64,000 nucleotides of DNA from positions 3,345-67,344 of the forward strand of contig JANNKC010000234.1 in the NCBI GenBank assembly GCA_031396105.1. The letters are read 5' to 3'. Within the stretch, counting starts at the first letter, position 1; every line of letters begins with the position of its first letter. Below, one piece after another: positions 44,979-53,058 of this stretch. The notes below the pieces were generated by a model. It did no database searches. It was given only the letters and a program-made list of their open reading frames with translations, and was not told the origin of the DNA. This stretch comes from JADKCZ01 sp031396105 (lineage in GTDB: Bacteria > Myxococcota > Myxococcia > Myxococcales > Anaeromyxobacteraceae). The translations under genes and the position numbers were made by a program.

Positions 44979-45806
44979 GTGCCCGCCCACTGGTCCGACG
45001 GCTACTACGGCGAGCTCTACCTCGCGTCGGTCGAGGCGCTGCTCACGCCGCGCCTCTCGGCGCTGGAGGCCGACCTCATCGCGCGACTCCTCCGGCTCGG
45101 GCCGGACGACCGGGTGCTCGACCTCGCCTGCGGCCACGGTCGCCACGCCTGGCCGCTGGCCGGGAGGGTGGGGTGGCTCCTCGGCCTGGAGCGCGAGGCG
45201 GCGCCGCTCCGCCGGGCGGGGTCGGGGCCTCTCGACGCCGCCTGCCCCGGGCGTCGCCGCGCGGCGGCGCCGTCGATGGGCTCGGGGCGTCCGGAGGGGC
45301 GGTCGAGGCCGGTCCGCCCGCCCGCCTTCCTGCGCGGCGACCTTCGTGCCCTGCCGCTCCGGCCGGGCTGCTTCGACGCCATCTACAGCTGGTACGCCTC
45401 GCTCTTCATGTACGACGACGCGGCCAACGCGGCGGTGCTCGGCGCCGCGGCGCGGCTGCTGCGGCCGGGCGGCCGGCTCCTGGTCCACCACGCCAACCCG
45501 CTGGCCCTGGCGGCCGCGCCGCATGCGGAGGCGCGCCACGCCCTGGCCGGGGGCGGGGTGGTGGAGGAGGTCTCCGACTTCGACCCGGCCAGCGGGGTGG
45601 ACCGGTGTGCTCGACGTCTGCGCCTCCCGGACGGTCGTGCGCTGGCCGCCACCGCCGAGTTGCGGTACTACTCCCCGACCGAGTGGGAGTCCCTCGCCGC
45701 ACGCGCCGGGCTCCACCTCACCGCGCTGACGAGCAGCACGCCGCCCCCGGGCGGCGGCGTGGGAACCGACGCACCGGACCTCATCGCCCTGCTGGAGACG
45801 CCATGA
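44979..45806 (+). CDS. class I SAM-dependent methyltransferase with an in-frame insertion
   Basis: A 275-residue methyltransferase located between the mutase subunits. Motif I is 'VLDLACGHGRHAWPLAG', then 'LLGLEREAAPLR'; motif after the insert is 'FLRGDLRALPLRPGCFDAIY', then 'AARLLRPGGRLLVHHANP'. Between motif II and the next strand is an unusual ~40-residue insert rich in Arg, Gly, Pro and Ser, where most relatives have ~10 residues. The start is GTG, nine bases after a TACCGT box (44964-44969), so transcription may be leaderless. The B12-binding subunit gene overlaps its stop by ATGA. Its substrate is unknown. Confidence 0.85.
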   Translation: MPAHWSDGYYGELYLASVEALLTPRLSALEADLIARLLRLGPDDRVLDLACGHGRHAWPLAGRVGWLLGLEREAAPLRRAGSGPLDAACPGRRRAAAPSMGSGRPEGRSRPVRPPAFLRGDLRALPLRPGCFDAIYSWYASLFMYDDAANAAVLGAAARLLRPGGRLLVHHANPLALAAAPHAEARHALAGGGVVEEVSDFDPASGVDRCARRLRLPDGRALAATAELRYYSPTEWESLAARAGLHLTALTSSTPPPGGGVGTDAPDLIALLETP

Positions 45807-46222
45807 GCACCGCCACTCGCAAGCTCCGCATCCTCGTCGCCAAGCCCGGCCTGGACGGCCACGACCGCGGCGCCAAGATCATCGCGCGCGCCCTGCGGGA
45901 CGCCGGCATGGAGGTCATCTACACCGGCCTGCACCAGACGCCCGAGATGATCGTGGCGGCGGCGGTGCAGGAGGACGTGGACGCGGTGGGGCTCTCCATC
46001 CTCTCCGGCGCCCACATGACCATCTTCCCGGCGGTCATCGAGCTGCTGAGGGCGCAGCAGGCCGGGGACATCCTGGTCTTCGGCGGCGGCATCATCCCCC
46101 AGGACGACGTGCCCACGCTCCAGCAGAAGGGCGTGGCGGCGGTCTTCCTGCCCGGCTCCTCGACCCAGACCATCATCGAGTGGATCAGGGCGAACGTGCC
46201 GCCCCGCGCCGCCGCGGCCTAG
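45803..46222 (+). CDS. cobalamin-binding small subunit of the acyl-CoA mutase
   Basis: A 139-residue B12-binding domain. The cobalt-ligating His lies in 'VAKPGLDGHDRGAKIIARAL' (DxHxxG), with 'SILSGAHMTIFPAVIELL' and 'ILVFGGGIIPQDDVPTL' completing the Rossmann-like fold. This is the separate C-terminal half of the mutase, as in archaeal and isobutyryl-type enzymes. Its ATG overlaps the methyltransferase stop. The mutase, methyltransferase and this gene form one operon. Confidence 0.95.
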   Translation: MSTATRKLRILVAKPGLDGHDRGAKIIARALRDAGMEVIYTGLHQTPEMIVAAAVQEDVDAVGLSILSGAHMTIFPAVIELLRAQQAGDILVFGGGIIPQDDVPTLQQKGVAAVFLPGSSTQTIIEWIRANVPPRAAAA

Positions 46223-46246
46223 CGGCCGCTGCGTCCAGTGCCCGGC

Positions 46247-47251
46247 CTACCCGCCCGTCCCGATCATCGGCGGCAGCGCCCCGCCACCGCTCATCTGGTG
46301 GCGGTCGCGCTTCAGGGCCAGCGCCTCCACGATGCGGGCGGCGATGGCGCCGTCGTCCGGCTCCTGGCGCAGCAACGCCTTCAGCGCCACCTGGTCGCGC
46401 CCGCCCAGGCAGGCCCGCAGCGAGCCGTCGGCCGCGACGCGCACCCGGTTGCAGCCCTCGCAGAAGTTCTCGGTCATGGCGCCGATGAAGCCCACCAGGC
46501 CGGAGACCGGGCCCCCCTGGTCCTCGGCCTGGCCGCGCATGTGATAGGCGGGGCCCCAGCCGCGGGTGGCGTCGGGCTCCAGGCGGACGCCCTGGGCGGC
46601 CAGCAGGGCCTTCACCTCGGCGATGGGCACCGGCTCCCCCTCGCCGAAGGGCATCAGCTCGATGAAGCGCACCGTGGCGCCGGCGCGCCAGCCGAAGCGG
46701 GCCAGGTCGCCCAGCTCCCCCTCGTTGACGCCGCGCACCACCACCACGTTGAGCTTCACCGAGGCGAAGCCGGCCTGGCGCGCCGCCGCGATGCCGCGCA
46801 CGATGCGGGTGAGCGAGGCGGCCCGGCCGGCGATGCGGGCCAGCTTCCGAGGGTCGAGCGTGTCGAGCGAGACGTTGACCCGGGTGACCCCGGCGGCCCG
46901 CAGCGGCGCGGCCAGCTCGGCCAGGGCCTGGCCGTTGGTGGTGAGGGCGATCTCCTCGATGCCCGGGGTGGCCCCCACCGCGCCCACGATCTCCACCAGG
47001 TCGCTCCGCAGGGTGGGCTCACCGCCGGTGAGCCGCACCCGCCGCACGCCCAGCCGGGCGAAGATGGAGACCAGCCGCGCCACCTCGTCGAGCGAGAGCG
47101 GATCCTCGTGGTGCTCCAGGCCCAGCGGGGCGCAGTAGCTGCAGCGGAAGTTGCAGCGGTCGGTCAGCGAGAGCCGCAGGTAGGTGATGGCGCGCCCCTG
47201 GGCGTCGGCCAGGGGGCGGTCGGCGAGCGGCGTGGGAGGCCGCGCCGCCAT
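46247..47251 (-). CDS. moaA: GTP 3',8-cyclase MoaA
   Basis: MoaA starts molybdenum-cofactor synthesis by cyclising GTP with two 4Fe-4S clusters. The radical-SAM cluster is at residues 33-40 'CNFRCSYC', SAM/GTP regions 'RVRLTGGEPTLRSDL', 'ALTTNGQALAELA' and 'VTRVNVSLDTLDPRK', and the second cluster 'FCEGCNRVRVAADGSLRACL'. The C-terminal Gly-Gly ('MIGTGG') is present. The protein has 334 residues, normal. The ATG overlaps the stop of the HD-GYP gene upstream (TGATG), so they share a transcript. moaA here is not near other moa genes in the window. Confidence 0.97.
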   Translation of the reverse strand: MAARPPTPLADRPLADAQGRAITYLRLSLTDRCNFRCSYCAPLGLEHHEDPLSLDEVARLVSIFARLGVRRVRLTGGEPTLRSDLVEIVGAVGATPGIEEIALTTNGQALAELAAPLRAAGVTRVNVSLDTLDPRKLARIAGRAASLTRIVRGIAAARQAGFASVKLNVVVVRGVNEGELGDLARFGWRAGATVRFIELMPFGEGEPVPIAEVKALLAAQGVRLEPDATRGWGPAYHMRGQAEDQGGPVSGLVGFIGAMTENFCEGCNRVRVAADGSLRACLGGRDQVALKALLRQEPDDGAIAARIVEALALKRDRHQMSGGGALPPMIGTGG

Positions 47252-48336
47252 CAGATGGGCTGCTCGGTGGTGGGCCGGGCCAGGTCACCCAGCTCCGCCG
47301 TGGAGATGGACAGGAAGGCCTCGGCGCACTGGCGATCGAACTGGGTGCCGGCGCAGCGGGTCACCTCGGCGCGCGCCGCCTCGATGGTGGTCCTCTTCCG
47401 GTAGGGCCGATCGCTCGTCATGGCGTCGAAGGTGTCGGCGAGGGCGAAGATGCGCGCGCCCAGCGGGATGGCCTCGCCGGCCAGGCTTCGCGGGTAGCCT
47501 CGGCCGTCGTAGCGCTCCTGGTGCGAGAGCACGATCTCGGCCGGCACGCCCAGGAACGGGATGGCCTTGAGGATCTCGAAGCCGATCTGGGGGTGGCGCC
47601 GCATCTCCACCCACTCCTCGTCGGTGAGCTTGCCAGGCTTGAGCAGGATGGCGTCGGGGATGCCGATCTTGCCGATGTCGTGGAGCAGCGCGCCGCGGCC
47701 CATGTCGGGCAGGTCCTGCTCGGGCACGCCGAGCCGCTTCGCGATGGCCAGCGTGTAGCGCACCACCCGCTGCGAGTGGTTGGAGACCTCGTGCTCGCGG
47801 GCGTCGAGGGCGGCCACCAGCGCCCAGAGCGTGGTGCCGTAGGTGGCCTCCAGGTCGCGGAGCGCCTGCTGCAGCTCGGCGGTCCGATCCCGCACCCGCT
47901 TCTCCAGGCTGCGCCGGTAGCGCTGCCGCGCCAGCTCGAGCCGCCGCTTGGCCAGCGCCCGCTCGATGGCGCGGATCAGGTCGGTCACCTTGGGCGGCTT
48001 GAGGAGGTAGTCGGAGGCTCCCTTTCGCAGGCACTCCACCGCCGCCTCGGTGTCGCCGAAGGCGGTGAGCATGATGACCGCCGTGTCCGGCCGCGCCTCG
48101 CGGAGCTGCTCGAGGAGCCAGTCGCCCCCCTTGCCCGGCATCTTCATGTCGCTGATGACGAGCGGGAAGTCCTCCAGCCGGGCGGCCGCCAGGCCGGCCT
48201 CCGCGCCGCCCACCATGGTGGGCAGGTAGCCCTCCTCCTTGAGCAGGACGCCGATGACGTCACGCACCGCCTCGTCATCGTCCACCACCAGGATGTGGGT
48301 GGCCTCGTGTCTCGGGTCGGCGGCGGTCTCTGGCAT
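47251..48336 (-). CDS. response regulator with HD-GYP domain
   Basis: A 361-residue protein. N-terminal receiver: 'ILVVDDDEAVRDVIGVLLKE', phospho-Asp in 'LVISDMKMPGKGG', Lys in 'YLLKPPKV'. A coiled coil (~130-180) links to an HD-GYP domain (~185-345) with 'HEVSNHSQRVVRYTLA', 'GALLHDIGKIGIPDAIL', 'MRRHPQIGFEILKAIP' and the diagnostic 'HQERYDGRGYPRSLAG'. HD-GYP proteins degrade cyclic di-GMP to pGpG/GMP; activity here is likely but unproven. Start ATG 48336 has a ggggag site and lies downstream of a TATACT box, so it is leadered. moaA follows in a TGATG overlap. Confidence 0.95.
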   Translation of the reverse strand: MPETAADPRHEATHILVVDDDEAVRDVIGVLLKEEGYLPTMVGGAEAGLAAARLEDFPLVISDMKMPGKGGDWLLEQLREARPDTAVIMLTAFGDTEAAVECLRKGASDYLLKPPKVTDLIRAIERALAKRRLELARQRYRRSLEKRVRDRTAELQQALRDLEATYGTTLWALVAALDAREHEVSNHSQRVVRYTLAIAKRLGVPEQDLPDMGRGALLHDIGKIGIPDAILLKPGKLTDEEWVEMRRHPQIGFEILKAIPFLGVPAEIVLSHQERYDGRGYPRSLAGEAIPLGARIFALADTFDAMTSDRPYRKRTTIEAARAEVTRCAGTQFDRQCAEAFLSISTAELGDLARPTTEQPI

Positions 48337-48387
48337 GCTGCGGCGGCTCCCCTCCGGCGCCCCGCCCGGGGTGCCACGTGGGCGCGG

Positions 48388-48393
48388 AGTATA
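48388..48393 (-). promoter_or_regulatory. -10 box (TATACT) of the HD-GYP gene
   Basis: Minus strand TATACT (48393-48388). Its -35 region (around 48411-48416) overlaps the -35 of the divergent lipA promoter. A ~50-base leader leads to the ATG at 48336. Confidence 0.55.
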
Positions 48394-48411
48394 CCACCCG
48401 TCATCCGCGCC

Positions 48412-48440
48412 TTGACCCGGGAGTCGGGCGCCGCTAAGTG
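48412..48440 (+). promoter_or_regulatory. promoter of lipA and the 2-oxoacid dehydrogenase genes
   Basis: TTGACC (48412-48417), 17-base spacer, TAAGTG (48435-48440), eleven bases to the ATG at 48452. The leader is at most a few bases long and has no Shine-Dalgarno sequence. Confidence 0.65.
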
Positions 48441-48451
48441 GCGGCTGACAC

Positions 48452-49435
48452 ATGAGCGCGATCGGCCTGCCCAGCCTCCCCATCCTGGACGAGGAGCGCC
48501 TCCCCACCTCCCGCCGGGAGCTGGCGGCGGCGCTCCGCGAGGGCGGGGTCCCGCTGGCGGCCGGCAAGCCGCGCTGGCTGCGCGTGCCGGTGGCCGGCGG
48601 GGAGCGCTACCAGCGGGTCAAGGAGACGCTGTCGCGGCTCGAGCTCCACACCGTGTGCGCCGAGGCCCACTGCCCGAACGTGGGGGAGTGCTGGAGCGGC
48701 GGCACGGCCACGGTGATGCTGATGGGCGACCTGTGCACCCGCGGCTGCCGCTTCTGCCACGTCAAGACGGCGGCCCACCCGCCGCCGCTGGATCCCGACG
48801 AGCCGCGCCACCTCGCCGAGGCCGTCGCCGAGCTGGGGCTCGACTACATCGTGGTGACCAGCGTGGACCGCGACGACCTGCCCGACGGTGGCGCCGGCCA
48901 TTTCGCCGACGCCATCCGCCGCCTCAAGGCCCTGGACGGCCTGCTGGTGGAGGTGCTCACGCCCGACTTCCGCGGCGACGCCGAGGCGGTCCGCACGGTG
49001 GGGCGTGCCGCCCCCGACGTCTTCGCCAACAACCTGGAGACGGTGCGCCGCCTCACGCCGGTGGTGCGCGACGCCCGCGCCGGCTACCAGCAGACGCTGG
49101 ACGTGCTGGCCCGCATGAAGCGCGAGTTCCCGCGGGTGGTCACCAAGTCCTCCCTCATGCTCGGCCTCGGCGAGACGGCCGCCGAGGTGGAGGAGGCCAT
49201 GGGCGACCTGCGCGCCCACGGCGTGGAGATCCTGACCTTCGGCCAGTACCTGCGCCCCAGCCAGTGGCACCTGCCGGTGGCGGAGTGGGTGACGCCCGAG
49301 GCCTTCGACGGCTGGCGCAGGCGCGGCCTCGAGCTCGGCTTCCGCTACGTGGCGAGCGGGCCGCTGGTCCGCTCCTCCTACCGGGCCGCCGAGCTCTTCC
49401 TGCGCGGCGAGCTCGGCGCCCGCGCCGCGCCCTGA
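48452..49435 (+). CDS. lipA: lipoyl synthase LipA
   Basis: LipA inserts two sulfurs into octanoyl groups bound to E2 or GcvH. The 327 residues contain the auxiliary cluster 'CAEAHCPNVGECWSGGTATV', the radical-SAM cluster 'CTRGCRFCHVKTA', and 'VVTSVDRDDLPDGGAGHFAD', 'LVEVLTPDFRGD', 'FANNLETVRRLTP', 'TKSSLMLGLGET', 'ILTFGQYLRPSQWHLPV'. The C-terminal RSSY Ser region ('VASGPLVRSSYRAAE') is intact. It heads the oxoacid dehydrogenase operon; E1alpha begins 8 bases after its stop. The lipB gene lies 8 kb downstream. Confidence 0.98.
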   Translation: MSAIGLPSLPILDEERLPTSRRELAAALREGGVPLAAGKPRWLRVPVAGGERYQRVKETLSRLELHTVCAEAHCPNVGECWSGGTATVMLMGDLCTRGCRFCHVKTAAHPPPLDPDEPRHLAEAVAELGLDYIVVTSVDRDDLPDGGAGHFADAIRRLKALDGLLVEVLTPDFRGDAEAVRTVGRAAPDVFANNLETVRRLTPVVRDARAGYQQTLDVLARMKREFPRVVTKSSLMLGLGETAAEVEEAMGDLRAHGVEILTFGQYLRPSQWHLPVAEWVTPEAFDGWRRRGLELGFRYVASGPLVRSSYRAAELFLRGELGARAAP

Positions 49436-49443
49436 GGCCCACC

Positions 49444-50658
49444 ATGCGCCGCGCCCAGCCCACCGAGCCGACCGCCCGGCGCCGCCTCCAGGCCGAGGCG
49501 GGCCCGGCCGCGGCCCCCGCGCCGCCGCCCGGGGCCCCGCTCGAGGCGTTCCCGCTCTACGCCGTGGTGGACGAGGAGGGGCGGCTCGCCGACGGGGGCG
49601 AGCTCACCATGCCGGATGCCCAGCTCCTGGCGCTCTACCGCTGGATGGTGCTGGAGCGGCAGCTCGACGAGCGGATGATCACGCTGCAGCGCCAGGGGCG
49701 CATCGGCTTCTACGTCGGCTCCATCGGCGAGGAGGCCACCGTCTTCGGCACGGCGGCCGCCATGGCGCCGCAGGACTGGATCTTCCCCTCCTACCGCGAG
49801 CACGGGGCCGCCTTCCTGCGCGGGCTGCCGCTGCCGGTCTTCATGTGCGGCCTGCTGGGCAACGCCGGCGACGCGGTGAAGGGGCGGCAGATGCCCTGCC
49901 ACGAGAGCTGGGCGCCGGGCCACTTCGTCTCCATCAGCTCGCCCGTCGCCACCCAGCTGCCGCAGGCCACCGGGGTGGCCTGGGCGGCGCGCATCCGCGG
50001 CGACGACGTGGTGCCGCTGGTCTACTTCGGCGACGGGTCGACCAGCGCCAACGACTTCCACACCGGCCTCAACTTCGCGGCGGTGCAGCGGCTCGGGGTG
50101 GTCTTCGCCTGCCGCAACAACGGCTGGGCCATCAGCGTGCCGCGGGAGCACCAGACGGCCTCCGAGACCATCGCCCAGAAGGCCATCGCCTACGGCATGC
50201 GCGGCGAGCGGGTCGACGGCAACGACCTCCTGGCCGTCTTCAACGCCACCCGGCGGGCCCGGGCTCGCGCCGCCGCCGGCCAGGGGCCCACGCTCCTGGA
50301 GTTCGTCACCTACCGGCTGGAGGGCCACTCCACCTCCGACGACCCGCGCGCCTACCGGGCGGCCGAGGTGGTGGAGCCCTGGAAGAAGAAGGACCCCATC
50401 CTGCGCATCCAGCGGCTCCTGGCCCGCCGCGGCCTGCTCGACGAGGCCGGCGACGCGGTCCTGCGCGACGGGGTGCGCGCCGAGCTGCTGGCGGCGCTGC
50501 GGCAGGCCGAGACCGAGGATCCCCGGCCGCCGGTGGAGAGCCTCTTCGAGGACGTCTACGCCGAGCCCATGCGGCAGCAGCGGGAGCAGCTGGCCGAGCT
50601 CCGCGAGGCCATGGCCGCCGACCCGCGCGTGTCCAACCCGCGCCACGGCGACGCCTGA
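49444..50658 (+). CDS. 2-oxoacid dehydrogenase E1 alpha (branched-chain type)
   Basis: A 404-residue thiamine-diphosphate enzyme subunit, E1alpha of a branched-chain or pyruvate dehydrogenase. It has an N-terminal Ala/Pro-rich tail (~35 residues), then 'GFYVGSIGEEATVFGTAAAM', 'DWIFPSYREHGAAFLRG', 'KGRQMPCHESWA', TPP-binding 'VPLVYFGDGSTSANDFHTGL' and 'VVFACRNNGWAISVPREHQT'. The CRNNGxAIS motif and 'GRQMP' are typical of branched-chain E1alpha; I cannot exclude pyruvate. 'EGHSTSDDP' carries the phosphorylation-loop equivalent. E1beta starts after a 9-base gap. Confidence 0.93.
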   Translation: MRRAQPTEPTARRRLQAEAGPAAAPAPPPGAPLEAFPLYAVVDEEGRLADGGELTMPDAQLLALYRWMVLERQLDERMITLQRQGRIGFYVGSIGEEATVFGTAAAMAPQDWIFPSYREHGAAFLRGLPLPVFMCGLLGNAGDAVKGRQMPCHESWAPGHFVSISSPVATQLPQATGVAWAARIRGDDVVPLVYFGDGSTSANDFHTGLNFAAVQRLGVVFACRNNGWAISVPREHQTASETIAQKAIAYGMRGERVDGNDLLAVFNATRRARARAAAGQGPTLLEFVTYRLEGHSTSDDPRAYRAAEVVEPWKKKDPILRIQRLLARRGLLDEAGDAVLRDGVRAELLAALRQAETEDPRPPVESLFEDVYAEPMRQQREQLAELREAMAADPRVSNPRHGDA

Positions 50659-50667
50659 GGGGCGCGC

Positions 50668-51642
50668 ATGCCGGTCATGAACATCATCCAGGCGGTCAAC
50701 GACGCCCTCCGGCTGGAGATGCGCCGCGACCCCAGCGTGGTGGTGCTGGGCGAGGACGTGGGCGCCTTCGGCGGCGTCTTCAGGGCCACCGCCGGCCTGC
50801 AGCAGGAGTTCGGCGATGGCCGCGTCATCGACACGCCGCTGGCCGAGGGGGGCATCATCGGCGTCGCGGTGGGCATGGCCCTCTACGGCCTCAAGCCCGT
50901 GCCGGAGATCCAGTTCGCCGACTTCATCTACCCGGCCTTCGATCAGATCGTGAACGAGGTGGCCAAGTACCGCTACCGGTCGGGCGGCCAGTATCCCTGC
51001 CCGCTCACCATCCGCACCCCCTACGGCGGCGGCATCAAGGGCGGCCACTACCACTCGCAGTCGCCGGAGGCGCTCTTCATCCACACGCCCGGCCTGAAGG
51101 TGGTCTGCCCGGCCACGCCGCGCGACGCCAAGGGGCTCCTGACCGCGGCCATCCGCGATCCGGACCCGGTGCTCTTCCTCGAGCCCAAGCGGGTCTACCG
51201 CGCCGCCAAGGGCGAGGTCCCGGAGGGCGACTTCTGCCTGCCCCTCGGCGTGGCGGCGGTGACTCGGACGGGCAGCCAGGTCACCCTCATCGCCTGGGGC
51301 GCCATGTGGCACGAGGCCGACCGGGCGGCGCGCGAGGCGGAGGCCGAGGGGATCGACGTGGAGGTGCTCGACCTGCGCTCGCTCCAGCCGTTCGACCTCG
51401 ACGCCATCCTGGCCTCGGTGGGGAAGACCGGGCGCGCCGTGGTGGTCCACGAGGCGCCGCTCACCTGCGGCTTCGGCGCGGAGCTGGTGGCGCTCATCCA
51501 GGAGCGCTGCTTCCTCTCGCTGGAGGCGCCGGTGCTGCGAGTCACCGGCTTCGACACGCCCTTCCCCTACGCCCTCGAGAACGAGTACCTCCCGCGCGCG
51601 CCCCGCATCCTGAGGGCGCTGCGCCAGACGGTGAACTTCTAG
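50668..51642 (+). CDS. 2-oxoacid dehydrogenase E1 beta
   Basis: A 324-residue E1beta transketolase-like subunit that completes the TPP active site with E1alpha. Signatures: 'VMNIIQAVNDALRLEMRRDP', 'VVVLGEDVGAFGGVFRATAG', 'VIDTPLAEGGIIGVAVGMAL', 'EIQFADFIYPAFDQIVNEVA', 'PLTIRTPYGGGIKGGHYHSQ', and C-terminal 'VTGFDTPFPYALENEYLPRA'. The layout E1alpha-E1beta-E2 in one operon is typical of BkdAA-BkdAB-BkdB. E2 starts 18 bases later. Confidence 0.95.
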   Translation: MPVMNIIQAVNDALRLEMRRDPSVVVLGEDVGAFGGVFRATAGLQQEFGDGRVIDTPLAEGGIIGVAVGMALYGLKPVPEIQFADFIYPAFDQIVNEVAKYRYRSGGQYPCPLTIRTPYGGGIKGGHYHSQSPEALFIHTPGLKVVCPATPRDAKGLLTAAIRDPDPVLFLEPKRVYRAAKGEVPEGDFCLPLGVAAVTRTGSQVTLIAWGAMWHEADRAAREAEAEGIDVEVLDLRSLQPFDLDAILASVGKTGRAVVVHEAPLTCGFGAELVALIQERCFLSLEAPVLRVTGFDTPFPYALENEYLPRAPRILRALRQTVNF

Positions 51643-51660
51643 CCGGGACCCGAGCCACGC

Positions 51661-52983
51661 ATGACCTACCTGCTGGAGCTGCCGGACATCGGAGAGGGCG
51701 TCGTCGAGGCCGAGATCCAGAAGTGGTTCGTGGTCGAAGGCGAGCTGGTGGCGGAGGACCAGCCGCTCGTCGAGGTGATGACCGACAAGGCCACCGTGGT
51801 CATCCCGTCGCCGAAGCGCGGGCGGGTGACGCGGAAGTTCTGGAAGGAGGGGGAGATCGCCAAGGTCCACGCGCCGCTGGTGGAGCTGGAGCTCGAGGAG
51901 CTTCCGGACGCCGCGACCCCGATCTCGACCCCGACCGCGGCTCCGACCGCGGCTCCGACCGCGGCCCCGACCGCGGCCCCGACCGCGGCCCCGACCGCTG
52001 CCACGACCGCTGCCACGACCGCGACATCCTCGGCCGGCGCCAGCAGCGTGGCCGCGCATCCCGAGCGTAGGGCCGGCTCTGCCGGCCCGGAGTCGAGGGA
52101 GACCGCGACCCGCAAGGCGCTCGCCGCGCCGGCGGTCCGTGCCCTGGCCCGAGAGCTCGGGGTGGACGTCAACGGGGTGGCGGGCAGTGGCCCTGGTGGC
52201 CGGGTCACCAAGGCGGACCTCGCGGCGGGGAAGGCGGGCCCCTGGCGCGCCGCGGCAGCGCCCGGACCGACCGCCAGCGGCCCCGACGAGCGCATCCCGT
52301 TCCGCGGCCTCAGGCGCAAGATCGCCGAGAAGGTGGCCCTGTCCAAGCGGACGGCCGCCCACTTCACCTTCGTGGAGCAGTGCGACGCCACGGAGCTCAA
52401 GCGGGTCAAGGAGGGCATGGCCGCCGCGGCGCAGGCCGAGGGCGTGAAGCTCACCTTCCTGCCCTTCGTGGTGAAGGCGGTGGTGGCGGCGCTGAAGCGC
52501 CACCCCATGCTCAACGCCGCGCTCGACGAGACGGCCGGCGAGATCGTGCTCAAGAGGCGCCACGACATCGGCATCGCCTCGGCCACCGAGGGCGGCCTGC
52601 TGGTGCCGGTGGTGCGCGGCGCCGATGGCCGATCGCTCCTCGACCTGGCCCGGGAGATCGAGCGGCTCTCCGCCGACGCCAGGGCCGGCCGCGCCCGGCC
52701 CGAGGACCAGGGGGGCTCGACCTTCACCATCACCAGCCTGGGGGCGCTGGGCGGCCTCTTCGCCACGCCGGTGCTCAACCACCCGGAGGTCGGCATCCTC
52801 GGCGTCCACCGCATCCGCCCCACGCCGGTGGTCCGCGATGGCCAGGTGGTGGTGCGCGACGTGATGCACCTCTCGGTCACCAGCGACCACCGGGTGGTGG
52901 ACGGCCACGAGGCGGCCGCCTTCTGCTACGAGGTGATCCGGTACCTCGAAGATCCAAACCTGCTCTTCATGCGCATGGTGTGA
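51661..52983 (+). CDS. 2-oxoacid dehydrogenase E2, dihydrolipoyl acyltransferase
   Basis: A 440-residue E2 core. A lipoyl domain (1-78) has 'LLELPDIGEGVVEAEIQKWF' and the lipoyl Lys in 'EVMTDKATVVIPSPKRG'. A Pro/Thr/Ala linker follows, made of a 12-base tandem repeat and then a palindromic repeat element ('SVAAHPERRAGS'). The E3-binding domain ('APAVRALARELGVDVNGVAG', 'GPGGRVTKADLAA') spans ~155-195. The catalytic domain (~215-440) has 'IPFRGLRRKIAEKVALSKRT', 'TSLGALGGLFATPVLNHPEV' and active-site 'VTSDHRVVDGHEAAAF'. The last three residues before the stop are Arg-Met-Val. It follows E1beta and ends the operon half before the HNH insertion. Confidence 0.95.
   Translation: MTYLLELPDIGEGVVEAEIQKWFVVEGELVAEDQPLVEVMTDKATVVIPSPKRGRVTRKFWKEGEIAKVHAPLVELELEELPDAATPISTPTAAPTAAPTAAPTAAPTAAPTAATTAATTATSSAGASSVAAHPERRAGSAGPESRETATRKALAAPAVRALARELGVDVNGVAGSGPGGRVTKADLAAGKAGPWRAAAAPGPTASGPDERIPFRGLRRKIAEKVALSKRTAAHFTFVEQCDATELKRVKEGMAAAAQAEGVKLTFLPFVVKAVVAALKRHPMLNAALDETAGEIVLKRRHDIGIASATEGGLLVPVVRGADGRSLLDLAREIERLSADARAGRARPEDQGGSTFTITSLGALGGLFATPVLNHPEVGILGVHRIRPTPVVRDGQVVVRDVMHLSVTSDHRVVDGHEAAAFCYEVIRYLEDPNLLFMRMV
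51931..52026 (+). repeat. eight tandem 12-base units in the E2 linker
   Basis: Units of the type CCGACCGCGGCT/C, with the last three diverged (GCTGCC, GCGACA), encode Pro-Thr-Ala-Ala repeats in the flexible linker between lipoyl and E3-binding domains. Repeat number is likely to vary between strains by slippage. Confidence 0.9.
52048..52100 (+). repeat. palindromic interspersed repeat inside the E2 linker
   Basis: GTGGCCGCGCA, CCCGAGCGTAG, hairpin GGCCGGC-tct-GCCGGCC, then CGGAGTCGAGGGA. It is nearly the same as the copy at 22393-22439 and adds ~18 residues in frame to the linker. The hairpin arms differ but remain complementary, which supports a folded element. Confidence 0.75.
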
Positions 52984-52984
52984 G

Positions 52985-53002
52985 GCCCGGTGGCCGCCGG
53001 GC
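52985..53002 (+). terminator. hairpin after the E2 gene
   Basis: GCCCGG / CCGGGC stem with a 6-base loop, two bases after the E2 stop. Short, GC-rich and without a T-run, so a weak terminator at best. Confidence 0.35.
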
Positions 53003-53031
53003 GTGGACCGCCTGCCGGCTGCAGCCGGGTA
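52999..53031. repeat. 33-base direct repeat of an HNH-gene segment, left copy
   Basis: Thirty-three bases starting GGGCGTGGACCG and ending AGCCGGGTA are identical to 53292-53324. The right copy encodes part of the HNH motif (minus strand); this left copy lies in the intergenic gap after E2 and has no coding role. Confidence 0.85.
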
Positions 53032-53058
53032 ACCCCGTGGTCCACGGCTCATCGGGAT

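Noticed and set aside
51931..52026. CRISPR-like array
   Set aside because: Units are 12 bases, contiguous, with no spacers, and they encode a regular Pro-Thr-Ala-Ala linker.
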